The notes: a model not told the origin generated them from the letters alone. Positions 12,501 through 25,479 are shown, numbered from the stretch's first letter. The stretch: 64,000 nucleotides of DNA from Mytilus galloprovincialis (GCF_965363235.1 NC_134851.1:26838847-26902846); one strand, 5' to 3'. Translations and numbers: made by a program.

Positions 12501-15500
12501 CCAATGCAAAATGTGTCACTTTATGCTATACAAAGTATTGATCAATCAATCAAATCATGATTCAAGTGATCAAATCATGATAAGTGATCAATCAATCAAG
12601 TTTTGATATCAAACAAGTAATGAATCAAGTGCAGATATCGAAAAAAACGTCCCCTTACCATTTTACAAACTGCCTATCAGTCGATTAATCAATCAATCAA
12701 ACGATTAATCAATCAATGATTGATCAATCATGATCACAAACCATCAATCAACCAATCCACATATCTTTTACGTTGAGTTTATGAAAGAAAATACCTTTAA
12801 TTCTCTGTTGAACAATCGACTTTCGCGTATTATTATGTCACCCCTTTGATAAAGGGGGGATATATTGTTATTCTACGAATTTTTTCTTCCACACTTTTTG
12901 TCCAGCCAATTTCTCGGAGATGCCTTGACATATATTTATAAAACTGCACCATAATGACAATCCCCATGTGCAAAGTTGCAGTAAGCATGGAATGGTTCAA
13001 GATGGCCGCCGTTTCCATGGAAACGGCAAAAATGTAAAAAACCGAAAAATGGTCCAAATTTAATGAAACTTTCAGAACTAATAACTCATCGTTAGAAGGC
13101 GTGACATCCATCTTGAGAACTTTCAAAATGGCTACCGTTGTCATGGAAACAGTCCAAACGTGAAAAAAACGAAAATAAATCCTTAATTAATTCATAGAAA
13201 ATAAACCGCTACAGATACGGCCAAAAAAACCGTAAGTAGAAAACAGTAGAATAAACTGTAGAATGCATTGCCGTTGGAATTTTTAAGATAGCTGCTGTTA
13301 CCATAGAGATAACACTAAAAGTGCACATGGGACCCATATCGAAAAAAAACGTCAAAGTAACATTTTCGTACAAATTTTAAGCTCATACCCGGTTAAATGC
13401 TATTGTATTGTCATCTGTCTTTGAAATTTTCAAAATGGCCGCCGTTGTCATGGAAACAGATAAAAAAAAAAAAAAAAAAAAAACTCGAAAATTTGAGACA
13501 AAATTCTGTGATTAAGACTATGTGCAAAACATCTTCTAGAATATGCTAGAAGAAAACCAATATATAATTTAACGTGCTTCTTTCTATTCTATACAAAAAT
13601 CGTGCTCTGAAGAGAAAATCGCCACTGAGAGAGAGAGAAACATGAAGAGTACACATAATTGACATTTCTGCACTTGCATTAAGGTACACATCCGTTAATC
13701 GAACACCTGCAAAAATATACACATTAGCTGAAATCAATCGATAAGCGTGTAATTAAATTGTACAAGATAAAATACATGTATCGTGTGATACGCGAGACAG
13801 TGAATAATAAAATGAACAGTTAGTATGCCGCTCCGTCAATATATACACATGTTGTCTGTCCAAGGTCCCCTCTAAAAAGAATAGTAATGTACTAACTCTA
13901 CGATAATATACTTTAGTATCACGTGACACCACCTTTCTTCCTCAAGCGTGTGTCTAATTTAAGATTTTAAAGAGTTCCCCAACTATAAATAGACATCACT
14001 CTTAGTCTACGAGAAGAGAAAAAGGGGGGGGGGGGTCAAAGGCATGTATACTAGACGTGCCATGTGACTTTGATACACTCAAACTGGTTGCTGCTACTGT
14101 GACAATGTCCAGAACGGGGTGACATCCTCCGCTATTGCTTGCAATGGCAAATCTAGTGTTAGAATAACTCATTCGCAATTCATTTTTTCTGATGAGAAAA
14201 CAGGAAATAGAGTATTTTTCTCAATTTTACGTGTAAAATTGTTCACAGACATTTGTCACTGAACAGCACAAAACGTATAGACAAGGAATAAACCAATGCA
14301 AAATGTGTCACTTTATGCTATACAAAGTATTGATCAATCAATCAAATCATGATTCAAGTGATCAAATCATGATAAGTGATCAATCAATCAAGTTTTGATA
14401 TCAAACAAGTAATGAATCAAGTGCAGATATCGAAAAAAACGTCCCCTTACCATTTTACAAACTGCCTATCAGTCGATTAATCAATCAATCAAACGATTAA
14501 TCAATCAATGATTGATCAATCATGATCACAAACCATCAATCAACCAATCCACATATCTTTTACGTTGAGTTTATGAAAGAAAATACCTTTAATTCTCTGT
14601 TGAACAATCGACTTTCGCGTATTATTATGTCACCCCTTTGATAAAGGGGGGATATATTGTTATTCTACGAATTTTTTCTTCCACACTTTTTGTCCAGCCA
14701 ATTTCTCGGAGATGCCTTGACATATATTTATAAAACTGCACCATAATGACAATCCCCATGTGCAAAGTTGCAGTAAGCATGGAATGGTTCAAGATGGCCG
14801 CCGTTTCCATGGAAACGGCAAAAATGTAAAAAACCGAAAAATGGTCCAAATTTAATGAAACTTTCAGAACTAATAACTCATCGTTAGAAGGCGTGACATC
14901 CATCTTGAGAACTTTCAAAATGGCTACCGTTGTCATGGAAACAGTCCAAACGTGAAAAAAACGAAAATAAATCCTTAATTAATTCATAGAAAATAAACCG
15001 CTACAGATACGGCCAAAAAAACCGTAAGTAGAAAACAGTAGAATAAACTGTAGAATGCATTGCCGTTGGAATTTTTAAGATAGCTGCTGTTACCATAGAG
15101 ATAACACTAAAAGTGCACATGGGACCCATATCGAAAAAAACGTCAAAGTAACATTTTCGTACAAATTTTAAGCTCATACCCGGTTAAATGCTATTGTATT
15201 GTCATCTGTCTTTGAAATTTTCAAAATGGCCGCCGTTGTCATGGAAACAGATAAAAAAAAAAAAAAAAAAAAACTCGAAAATTTGAGACAAAATTCTGTG
15301 ATTAAGACTATGTGCAAAACATCTTCTAGAATATGCTAGAAGAAAACCAATATATAATTTAACGTGCTTCTTTCTATTCTATACAAAAAATCGTGCTCTG
15401 AAGAGAAAATCGCCACTGAGAGAGAGAGAAACATGAAGAGTACACATAATTGACATTTCTGCACTTGCATTAAGGTACACATCCGTTAATCGAACACCTG

Positions 15501-18500
15501 CAAAAATATACACATTATCTGAAATCAATCGATAAGCGTGTAATTAAATTGTACAAGATAAAATACATGTATCGTGTGATACGCGAGACAGTGAATAATA
15601 AAATGAACAGTTAGTATGCCGCTCCGTCAATATATACACATGTTGTCTGTCCAAGGTCCCCTCTAAAAAGAATAGTAATGTACTAACTCTACGATAATAT
15701 ACTTTAGTATCACGTGACACCACCTTTCTTCCTCAAGCGTGTGTCTAATTTAAGATTTTAAAGAGTTCCCCAACTATAAATAGACATCACTCTTAGTCTA
15801 CGAGAAGAGAAAAAGGGGGGGGGGGGTCAAAGGCATGTATACTAGACGTGCTATGTGACTTTGATACACTCAAACTGGTTGCTGCTACTGTGACAATGTC
15901 CAGAACGGGGTGACATCCTCCGCTATTGCTTGCAATGGCAAATCTAGTGTTAGAATAACTCATTCGCAATTCATTTTTTCTGATGAGAAAACAGGAAATA
16001 GAGTATTTTTCTCAATTTTACGTGTAAAATTGTTCACAGACATTTGTCACTGAACAGCACAAAACGTATAGACAAGGAATAAACCAATGCAAAATGTGTC
16101 ACTTTATGCTATACAAAGTATTGATCAATCAATCAAATCATGATTCAAGTGATCAAATCATGATAAGTGATCAATCAATCAAGTTTTGATATCAAACAAG
16201 TAATGAATCAAGTGCAGATATCGAAAAAAACGTCCCCTTACCATTTTACAAACTGCCTATCAGTCGATTAATCAATCAATCAAACGATTAATCAATCAAT
16301 GATTGATCAATCATGATCACAAACCATCAATCAACCAATCCACATATCTTTTACGTTGAGTTGATGAAAGAAAATACCTTTAATTCTCTGTTGAACAATC
16401 GACTTTCGCGTATTATTATGTCACCCCTTTGATAAAGGGGGGATATATTGTTATTCTACGAATTTTTTCTTCCACACTTTTTGTCCAGCCAATTTCTCGG
16501 AGATGCCTTGACATATATTTATAAAACTGCACCATAATGACAATCCCCATGTGCAAAGTTGCAGTAAGCATGGAATGGTTCAAGATGGCCGCCGTTTCCA
16601 TGGAAACGGCAAAAATGTAAAAAACCGAAAAATGGTCCAAATTTAATGAAACTTTCAGAACTAATAACTCATCGTTAGAAGGCGTGACATCCATCTTGAG
16701 AACTTTCAAAATGGCTACCGTTGTCATGGAAACAGTCCAAACGTGAAAAAAACGAAAATAAATCCTTAATTAATTCATAGAAAATAAACCGCTACAGATA
16801 CGGCCAAAAAAACCGAAGTAGAAAACAGTAGAATAAACTGTAGAATGCATTGCCGTTGGAATTTTTAAGATAGCTGCTGTTACCATAGAGATAACACTAA
16901 AAGTGCACATGGGACCCATATCGAAAAAAACGTCAAAGTAACATTTTCGTACAAATTTTAAGCTCATACCCGGTTAAATGCTATTGTATTGTCATCTGTC
17001 TTTGAAATTTTCAAAATGGCCGCCGTTGTCATGGAAACAGATAAAAAAAAAAAAAAAAAAAAACTCGAAAATTTGAGACAAAATTCTGTGATTAAGACTA
17101 TGTGCAAAACATCTTCTAGAATATGCTAGAAGAAAACCAATATATAATTTAACGTGCTTCTTTCTATTCTATACAAAAATCGTGCTCTGAAGAGAAAATC
17201 GCCACTGAGAGAGAGAGAAACATGAAGAGTACACATAATTGACATTTCTGCACTTGCATTAAGGTACACATCCGTTAATCGAACACCTGCAAAAATATAC
17301 ACATTAGCTGAAATCAATCGATAAGCGTGTAATTAAATTGTACAAGATAAAATACATGTATCGTGTGATACGCGAGACAGTGAATAATAAAATGAACAGT
17401 TAGTATGCCGCTCCGTCAATATATACACATGTTGTCTGTCCAAGGTCCCCTCTAAAAAGAATAGTAATGTACTAACTCTACGATAATATACTTTAGTATC
17501 ACGTGACACCACCTTTCTTCCTCAAGCGTGTGTCTAATTTAAGATTTTAAAGAGTTCCCCAACTATAAATAGACATCACTCTTAGTCTACGAGAAGAGAA
17601 AAGGGGGGGGGGGGGGGGGTCAAAGGCATGTATACTAGACGTGCCATGTGACTTTGATACACTCAAACTGGTTGCTGCTACTGTGACAATGTCCAGAACG
17701 GGGTGACATCCTCCGCTATTGCTTGCAATGGCAAATCTAGTGTTAGAATAACTCATTCGCAATTCATTTTTTCTGATGAGAAAACAGGAAATAGAGTATT
17801 TTTCTCAATTTTACGTGTAAAATTGTTCACAGACATTTGTCACTGAACAGCACAAAACGTATAGACAAGGAATAAACCAATGCAAAATGTGTCACTTTAT
17901 GCTATACAAAGTATTGATCAATCAATCAAATCATGATTCAAGTGATCAAATCATGATAAGTGATCAATCAATCAAGTTTTGATATCAAACAAGTAATGAA
18001 TCAAGTGCAGATATCGAAAAAAACGTCCCCTTACCATTTTACAAACTGCCTATCAGTCGATTAATCAATCAATCAAACGATTAATCAATCAATGATTGAT
18101 CAATCATGATCACAAACCATCAATCAACCAATCCACATATCTTTTACGTTGAGTTTATGAAAGAAAATACCTTTAATTCTCTGTTGAACAATCGACTTTC
18201 GCGTATTATTATGTCACCCCTTTGATAAAGGGGGGATATATTGTTATTCTACGAATTTTTTCTTCCACACTTTTTGTCCAGCCAATTTCTCGGAGATGCC
18301 TTGACATATATTTATAAAACTGCACCATAATGACAATCCCCATGTGCAAAGTTGCAGTAAGCATGGAATGGTTCAAGATGGCCGCCGTTTCCATGGAAAC
18401 GGCAAAAATGTAAAAAACCGAAAAATGGTCCAAATTTAATGAAACTTTCAGAACTAATAACTCATCGTTAGAAGGCGTGACATCCATCTTGAGAACTTTC

Positions 18501-19427
18501 AAAATGGCTACCGTTGTCATGGAAACAGTCCAAACGTGAAAAAAACGAAAATAAATCCTTAATTAATTCATAGAAAATAAACCGCTACAGATACGGCCAA
18601 AAAAACCGTAAGTAGAAAACAGTAGAATAAACTGTAGAATGCATTGCCGTTGGAATTTTTAAGATAGCTGCTGTTACCATAGAGATAACACTAAAAGTGC
18701 ACATGGGACCCATATCGAAAAAAACGTCAAAGTAACATTTTCGTACAAATTTTAAGCTCATACCCGGTTAAATGCTATTGTATTGTCATCTGTCTTTGAA
18801 ATTTTCAAAATGGCCGCCGTTGTCATGGAAACAGATAAAAAAAAAAAAAAAAAAAAAAACTCGAAAATTTGAGACAAAATTCTGTGATTAAGACTATGTG
18901 CAAAACATCTTCTAGAATATGCTAGAAGAAAACCAATATATAATTTAACGTGCTTCTTTCTATTCTATACAAAAATCGTGCTCTGAAGAGAAAATCGCCA
19001 CTGAGAGAGAGAGAAACATGAAGAGTACACATAATTGACATTTCTGCACTTGCATTAAGGTACACATCCGTTAATCGAACACCTGCAAAAATATACACAT
19101 TAGCTGAAATCAATCGATAAGCGTGTAATTAAATTGTACAAGATAAAATACATGTATCGTGTGATACGCGAGACAGTGAATAATAAAATGAACAGTTAGT
19201 ATGCCGCTCCGTCAATATATACACATGTTGTCTGTCCAAGGTCCCCTCTAAAAAGAATAGTAATGTACTAACTCTACGATAATATACTTTAGTATCACGT
19301 GACACCACCTTTCTTCCTCAAGCGTGTGTCTAATTTAAGATTTTAAAGAGTTCCCCAACTATAAATAGACATCACTCTTAGTCTACGAGAAGAGAAAAAG
19401 GGGGGGGGGGTCAAAGGCATGTATACT

Positions 19428-19660
19428 TGACTATTCATTTGCATCCATTGCTACACATGCATTTATTTCTAAACATATTTTCACATTTGCATACAGATGC
19501 ATAATATTCCTTTTCAGCCTGTCTTGTGTCATGTAACAGGGTCTTTTATACATGTGGCTCACTAACTGCTTTTTGTTCAAATTAATCTTTTTAGACATTT
19601 GATATCTGGTGGAGAGTTGTCTTATTGGCATTGATCATACCCCAACTTTCTAATTTTCAT
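19428..19660 (-). repeat. Interspersed mussel repeat (family M1) abutting the satellite
   Basis: Reverse-complemented, this stretch reads gtatgatcaatgccaataag followed by acaactctccacc, the start of a repeat seen at least six more times in this window (for example 23545, 28125, 45970, 46525 and 60395). The satellite stops at 19427 in the middle of a unit and this sequence follows directly. No open frame here is credible as a gene. Confidence 0.55.
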
Positions 19661-20935
19661 ATTACTGAAAGGTAACTGTATTTATTACCTTAAATTGAAT
19701 AAATAACTACTTACAAAAAACAATTCCACATGTAAAAAAAATAAATGAAATATAATTTCAAATGATACAATGTAGTTAGCCTTATGGAATATTTTGTATG
19801 TTGTGCATCTCTTTTCTCCTTTTAGTGACGGGGGGCCTATTTTGTATGGTTGGCTGCTTCATATCTGGTGATGGAATATACATTTAGTTATGCAGTGTTG
19901 AATACTGGTCCCAACCCTCTAATTGATAGGAATAAACAAAACAAAAATTATTTCACTCAATCTCAACAACAAGGCAAAAGTGAAGTAAATCAATATAGGC
20001 ATACTACTGGTTCTGCCCGTTTTCTGCTCTTTGGTTGGGTTGTTATCTCTTTGACACATTGCCCATCTATATTCTCAATTTTAAAGATTATTCAAGTATG
20101 TGATATGTGATAAATATCCAAAAATGAGCTTATTTGATAAAATTCAGCCTTGATCCACAATTTCTTGAAAAAGTACCAAAGCAAAATACAACATGTGGGT
20201 ACATGTCTAATTTACCAGGAAAAAAGTTGAATAATTCTGGAATGGCAAAACTTGAATTTGCCCAAAACTAAAAGCGAGCTTTTTTAAATTACACTCATGC
20301 AAAATAAAAGGGAAACACTTGAGGCCAGAGGGAAGATATAATATTTGATTGTCAGAAGTATAAAATAAACGTGGAATCTTATTAGGTATATAACAGTGAA
20401 ATTGCTTAAAACAAAATATTCATGAAAACAACTGAGTCAATAATCTGATTTTTTTAATAAATATGGTGACATTTCACTTCTGCACTTTTTAATGTTGATG
20501 AGTCTCACATATTAAAAAAATCCTCTTGTTACTAAACTTTGGAGCCAATAGTCTGTTAAACTTTCATTTATTAAATCCTGCATTAGTTCAACAAAAATGT
20601 CCGCTTATAATCACTTGAACCACCTCGGATACCATTCTGTACATGAATATATCTCTCATAACAAATTTCATATAAATTGCTGATTCCAGGTATCAAAATT
20701 TTTATCCTCCAGTAAAATTATTCCTCTGACAGGATGTGTTGTCTACTGAAAATGAAATTTTTTGTTATTAAATTAAGTTTGTTAAGTCAATCTAAAAGTA
20801 ATGAAGAATGATAATTATAATATATTGTATTTCATTGTTATTGCCATCTATGACCTCAATACAGTCTGCTCAAGTCATTCTCTTATCTAAAAAAAACTAG
20901 ATGATTGAAAATTTCTTGCTATTGCACAATACTTA
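19661..20935. other. AT-rich non-coding stretch with a repeat fragment
   Basis: No gene is supported. At about 20000-20090 the sequence ggttgggttgttatctcttt, followed by gacacattgccc, matches the end of a mussel interspersed repeat also present near 40260 and 41980. The 86-codon open frame over it (19850-20110, plus) is therefore explained by the repeat. Confidence 0.5.
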
Positions 20936-20939
20936 ATAT

Positions 20940-21490
20940 AATAATTTTGGATCCTGATTTGGACCAACTTGAAAACTAGGCCCATAATAAAAAATCTAAG
21001 TACATGTTTAGATTCAGCATATCAAAGAAGCCCAAGAATTCAATTTTTGTTAAAATCAAACTTAGTTTAATTTTGGACCCTTTGGACTTTAATGTAGACC
21101 AATTTGAAAACGGGACAAAAAATTAAGAATCTACATACACAGTTAGATTTGACATATCGAAGAACCCCAATTAATCAATTTTTGATGAAATCAAACAAAG
21201 TTTAATTTTGGACTCCGATTTGGACCAACTTGAAAACTGGGCCAATAATAAAAAATCTAAGTATTTTTATAGATTCAGCATATCAAAGAACACTTGGCCA
21301 AGGATTCAATTTTTGTTAAAATCAAACTAAGTTTAATTTTGGACCCTTTGGACCTTAATGTAGACCAATTTGAAAACAGGACAAAAAAATTAAGAATCTA
21401 CATACACAGTTAGATTCGGCATATTGAAGAACCCCAATTATTCAATTATTGAAGAAATCAAACAAAGTTTAATTTTGGACCCTTTGGGCC
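20940..21490. repeat. Diverged tandem repeat, ~134-bp period
   Basis: The phrase tttaattttggac recurs at 21066, 21201, 21332 and 21468, a spacing of 131-136 bp. Alternate copies resemble each other more (those with gatttggaccaacttgaaaa versus those with tagaccaatttgaaaa), suggesting a two-copy higher-order unit of about 267 bp. Divergence between copies shows it is old. Confidence 0.75.
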
Positions 21491-22560
21491 CCTTATTCCT
21501 AGACTGTTTGGACAAAAACTTCGAAAATCAATCCCAACCTTCCTTTTATGGTCATAAACCTTGTGTTTAAATTTCATAGATTTCTATTGACTTATACTAA
21601 AGTTATGGTGCGAAAACCAAGAAAAATGCTTATTTGGGCCCCTTTTTGGCCCCTAATTCCTAAACTGCTCTGACCTCAACTCCCAAAATCAATCCCAACC
21701 TTCCTTTTGTGGTCATAAACCTTGTGTTTAAATTTCATTGATTTCTATTTACTTATACTAAAGTTATTGTGCGAAAACCAAGAATAATGCTTATTTGGGC
21801 CCTTTTTTGGCCCCTAATTCCTAAACTGTTGAAACCAAAACTCTCAAAATCAATCCCAACCTTTCTTTTGTGGTCATCAACCTTGTGTCAAAATTTCATA
21901 GATTTATATTGACTTAAGGATGTACTTAGGTGAGGTTAGGTGAAAATTAATAAATCAAGAATTTAAAATTGATACTATAAGCTGGTAGAGTATTCGTTTA
22001 GGATAAAAATAAGCTAAAAGTATTGATAGGTCATGGACCTCCTTTTCGAGATATTTGAGATTTAAAATTTGGCGGGAAAAGACTGACTCGGACTTTTACC
22101 TTATATTTGCATTGATATTATTTGGGTCTCAAAACAAAAGAAAAAAAATAAAGAATCTTCCAAAATTTTGGTAAATGACCTTTCATGAGCTATTAAGTCT
22201 AATATGAAAAAAATGAATGAGTGTTATGGGGCAAAATATTTTACCTTGTATTGTATGGAAAAACACCAAGGAGTCCGAACATTTGACATGAATTCCAAAA
22301 CCTCACCTAAGTACATCCTTAAACTAAAGTTATAGTGCGAAAACCAAGAAAATGCTTATTTAATTCCTAAAATGTTGGGACCAAAACTTCCAAAATCAAT
22401 CCCAACCTTCCTTTTGTGGTTATAAACCTTGTGTTAAAATTTCATAGATTTCTATTCACTTTTACTAAAGTTTTATTAAACTAAAAGTATTCGGACGACG
22501 ACGACGCCAACGTGATACCAATATACGACCAAAAAAATTTCAAATAAAAATGGTCAGATT
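21490..22560. repeat. Diverged tandem repeat, ~161-bp period, split by a MITE
   Basis: The phrase atcaatcccaacct recurs at 21527, 21688 and 21849, and again at 22395 after an inserted element. Copies contain tttgggcccctttttggccc and cttgtgtttaaatttcat. The array ends near gacgacgacgacgcc at about 22495. I recognise this as a widespread bivalve repeat. No coding capacity is evident. Confidence 0.75.
21914..22322. mobile_element. MITE of 401 bp flanked by TTAA, nested in the 161-bp repeat
   Basis: Perfect terminal inverted repeats of about 20 bp, GGATGTACTTAGGTGAGG... and ...CCTCACCTAAGTACATCC, bound 21918-22318. They are flanked on both sides by TTAA (21914-21917 and 22319-22322). Other copies of the host repeat read gacttatactaaag at this point, so removing the element and one TTAA restores a normal copy. 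A TTAA duplication suggests piggyBac-type mobilisation. Because TTAA is palindromic, a TA duplication (Tc1/mariner) cannot be excluded. There is no transposase, so it is non-autonomous. Confidence 0.8.
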
Positions 22561-23540
22561 TATTAAAACGCTTCATTTGCATGGATATGATGCACATCAT
22601 GTAAGAGTTAATTCCCTTATATTGTTTTTTTTTTATCATAAATTAAATTTAAATTATGGTACCCTTCATTCTTGAAATTAGGTTTTAAATCCAAATGTAA
22701 CTATCTTGACATTTATACAGCATAGATAACAGAATAAAATCTTTAAACTATTAAAAGAATACCATTCGGCCTTAAAGTCTGTGTATGATTCTTTTACCTA
22801 TATCTCATTAATTATAATTTCCATCCTCAATTTATTCCATTGGCAACTTTTATATATGAAAAAGAATAATTTAGTATTTAACTATGTCTGACTGTTAAAT
22901 GTAGATATTTTCAGTCTATTCCCTTATCATGCTTATGAAAACAGTCTGCATACCATGTATATTATGTTTTTGTTTCATACATTTTTTGTATTTGTGGGAT
23001 TGAAATCATAGCACACTGTAAATAACTGACTGTTTTTACCCTAAACAGACACTTTTGGATTACTTACCCTTAATATATTCTAGTCCTATTGTTTTCTATC
23101 AAAATCATTTTGCTTTCAACATTACTGAACACTGGTCGTTGACATTCCATTTGATTACTGTTTTCTTGTTGTATGTATATCACACATACACATGTACATG
23201 TACAAGTGTTTTTTGTTGATATATAAAAGTCCTATGTATTGAATTTTTGATTCTATTCATAGTGAACATCTTTCTCCTTCTTGTAAATATAAAGCAAATG
23301 TACATACAATTACTAAATAAATTATATACTAAATTATTCAAAGCAAAATTAAACTTTGCATAAATGTTATTATCAACACATTAATACAAATTTGCCATAT
23401 GAATTACCAAGAAAATACATGTTTTTACTAAGTATTATAAATAATTATGCCTCAAGCATTTTGCTCAATACATAAAAGTTAAAGGCAATAATGGGCAAAG
23501 AAAATATTTCCAAGTCTTGAAAATTTATTTTTTATGTATA
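22561..23540. other. AT-rich stretch, nothing recognised
   Basis: Only short, low-quality open frames are present. There is no splice-bounded coding signal, no repeat copy shared with the rest of the window and no RNA gene that I can recognise. Confidence 0.4.
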
Positions 23541-23544
23541 ATAT

Positions 23545-23865
23545 AAAAAAAAGAAGATGTGGTATGATTGCCAATGAGACAACTATCCACAAAAGACCAA
23601 AATGACACAGACATTAACAACTATAGGTCACTGTACAGCCTTCAACAATGAGCAAAGCCCATACCGCATAGTCAGCTATAAAGAGCCCCGATAAGACAAT
23701 GTAAAACAATTCAAACGAGAAAACTAACGGCCTTATTTATGAAAAAACGAAGAACAAATATGTAACACATAAACAAACGACAACCACTGAATTACAGGCT
23801 CCTGACTTGGGACAGGCACATACATAAATAATGTGGCGGTGTTAAACATGTTAGATAACAATGTT
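23545..23865 (+). repeat. Interspersed mussel repeat, family M1, long copy
   Basis: Begins at gaagatgtggtatgattgcc and runs through aatgagacaact, aactataggtcac, ccgcatagtcagctataaa and aactaacggcc to ggctcctgacttgggacagg and the final gttaaacatgtt. This is the most complete M1 copy in the window. Shorter or diverged copies lie at 19428, 28125, 33830 (minus), 39160, 45970, 46525 and 60395. No terminal repeats or protein are evident. Confidence 0.75.
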
Positions 23866-25335
23866 TAATATCATAACATGGAGCAGATTTGAGTGTTAAC
23901 AATCCTTTCATTAACATTTTTATATTCAATTATATTATAGTGTACATAAATATCATAAAATGTACAATACAAGCTAAAATTATATACATTTTGGGGGCAC
24001 TCACAACCCAGTTTTTCTCAATTAAAATCATGGAACCACCACTGTCATGACTATTGAGACCTTGTTGGAAAAATATTGGTTGATTATATAGGGACTGAAG
24101 CATGACTGGAGCCCCCCCCCCCTTTTATGAAAAGTTCTGGTTTTGCCACTGAAATTTGTTAGTTTCTGGTCTGACATGTAAATGTATGTCACTGTGTAAG
24201 CTCTCAAATGGGTGACGGGTGATTGGTTAATTACAATGGGGATACTACATGTATCTGGTTTATTTTTTTATAAATGGGAAAGAAGAGTATGGATAGTGAA
24301 CCCCCATTGTCAGAAACAATTGCCTATAATCCCTTTCCTTTGTATTGTATCAATTTGTGTTCATAAAAGATTTAATTTTTATAGATAAAATATTAAACTT
24401 GAGTGTACAAGACAAGACAAGACAAATACATGTACTTTATTAGAGTGTACATGTATTATACATGTTATATAAATGAAATCAGGGACATATAAAAGTTCAA
24501 AATTCTTTATTTTCCAATTAAGGGCCCCTGATGGGCAATAATGACAACAATACACAATACATTCTGATTCTTAACCATGTTAACACATAAACATATAATG
24601 AGTTTTGTCTCTTGCTTGTTCATGTTGTTATAAGTGTCAAAAGTGTTGGCTGTTATGTTTTATTGTTGTTTTGTTTTGTATATGTTTTTATATGTGTTCA
24701 TGTGTTTCAGCGATGATCCTTTTGTACTGGATTTTATCCTGAATAAAATTAGTTAGATAGTTAGTTTATAATGAAGATAAAATTAATTGTTCCCAGATAA
24801 AATGGGAATTTATTTATATAAGACCAGGTATAAAGTAGCCAAGAGTTAAAGTGAATATGTCTTACATTCTAATGATTTAGTACATGGACGTCTTTGACAT
24901 GCAGCAAAATTCATGGAGTACCCACCCACCCCACCCCCTTTTTTATAGAACTTACAGTCGGCATGAAACATTATCACCCACGCTTTCAAATTTGATTCGT
25001 TTTGGTCCGTATTTGCAGTTTCATGTTTACAATGTTCACAAAGTGATAGCGTGAATTATTTCCAGGGAGATCGTGAAGAACGCTTTTTTAAATTTTGTCT
25101 GTCCAGTTTGAAAACGGATGTTGACAGTGGGTATAATATTTCCGGAGACAAGGGCGGATACCCCAGACCGAAATCCGAATGTAATTAAATAATAGAAGTG
25201 ATAAATAGTAAATTCATTACATGAAAAGGAAATGATGAAAACTTGGATTTCAATATTCATGTTTTATATTATTTTACACTTTATTTTTGCCGTTTAAATC
25301 ATTTCTTGGGATACGACTTCTTTTAAAATAATTAC
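23866..25335. other. Non-coding stretch with simple repeats
   Basis: Holds a C-run at about 24112-24122, a gacaa pentamer repeat near 24408-24425 and a CA/C-rich patch near 24925. The 74-codon minus-strand frame at 25036-25260 has no family resemblance and would lie in the first intron of the candidate minus-strand gene at 25336-25479. Confidence 0.4.
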
Positions 25336-25479
25336 CTGCAATATCTGGAATAAAGCTTTATCTTTTATGTTGTGTGGCACAAAGTTTAAGCATCCAATAA
25401 TGTCATGAATGCAACTTTCAACGAGGAATGCCAAATCCGACGTCAAATAATGGCCGCCATGACGTGTTGACAACGTCGT
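25336..25479 (-). CDS. Candidate 5' coding exon of an unidentified minus-strand gene
   Basis: Read on the minus strand, a 48-codon open stretch ends ...CAG|GTAATT, a full consensus donor (last exon base 25336). The translation has a gene-like composition, including SDLAFLVESCIHDIIGCLNF and ending NIKDKALFQILQ. It looks like the start of a helical protein, and the NIKDK part is faintly reminiscent of the AMN1 N-terminus, though I cannot assign it. The block from 25400 to 25560 is unusually CpG-rich for this window and contains GGCGGCCAT and TGACGTC, typical of housekeeping promoters. No in-frame ATG lies inside the open stretch. A nearby ATG at 25460-25458 opens only a five-codon frame. Downstream exons (toward lower coordinates) were not found, so this may be a remnant or the start codon may lie in another exon. 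Confidence 0.3.

Larger units (their letters stand above)
1..19427. repeat. Satellite array, ~1.79 kb unit, 10 full copies plus one partial
   Basis: A head-to-tail array. Taking the motif gtgtcactttatgctatac as unit start, units begin at 1, 1791, 3579, 5366, 7154, 8942, 10732, 12513, 14305, 16096 and 17889. Lengths are 1781-1793 bp, and the last unit stops after about 1539 bp. Copies differ by a few substitutions and by homopolymer length: a G-run of about 8 to 17 and an A-run of about 20. The unit at 10732 has a 9-bp deletion. Each unit holds an ATCAATCA-rich stretch (offset 25-240), four degenerate subrepeats each centred on a CCATGG-type motif (offset 470-945), a GA run, and a promoter-like block (offset 1400-1480). 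No credible gene is present. The open frames on the minus strand are translations of the subrepeats. The array begins before the window, so total copy number is unknown. Confidence 0.97.

Noticed and set aside
321-19113. Recurring 103-, 65-, 63- and 80-codon minus-strand open frames in the satellite
   Set aside because: They are translations of the repeat's own subunits (MTTVAILK, METAAILN and MVTAAILK come from the palindrome motif). They lack domain resemblance and vary with homopolymer length.
19850-20110. 86-codon plus-strand frame
   Set aside because: Its second half is the end of an interspersed repeat and the rest has no protein-like features.
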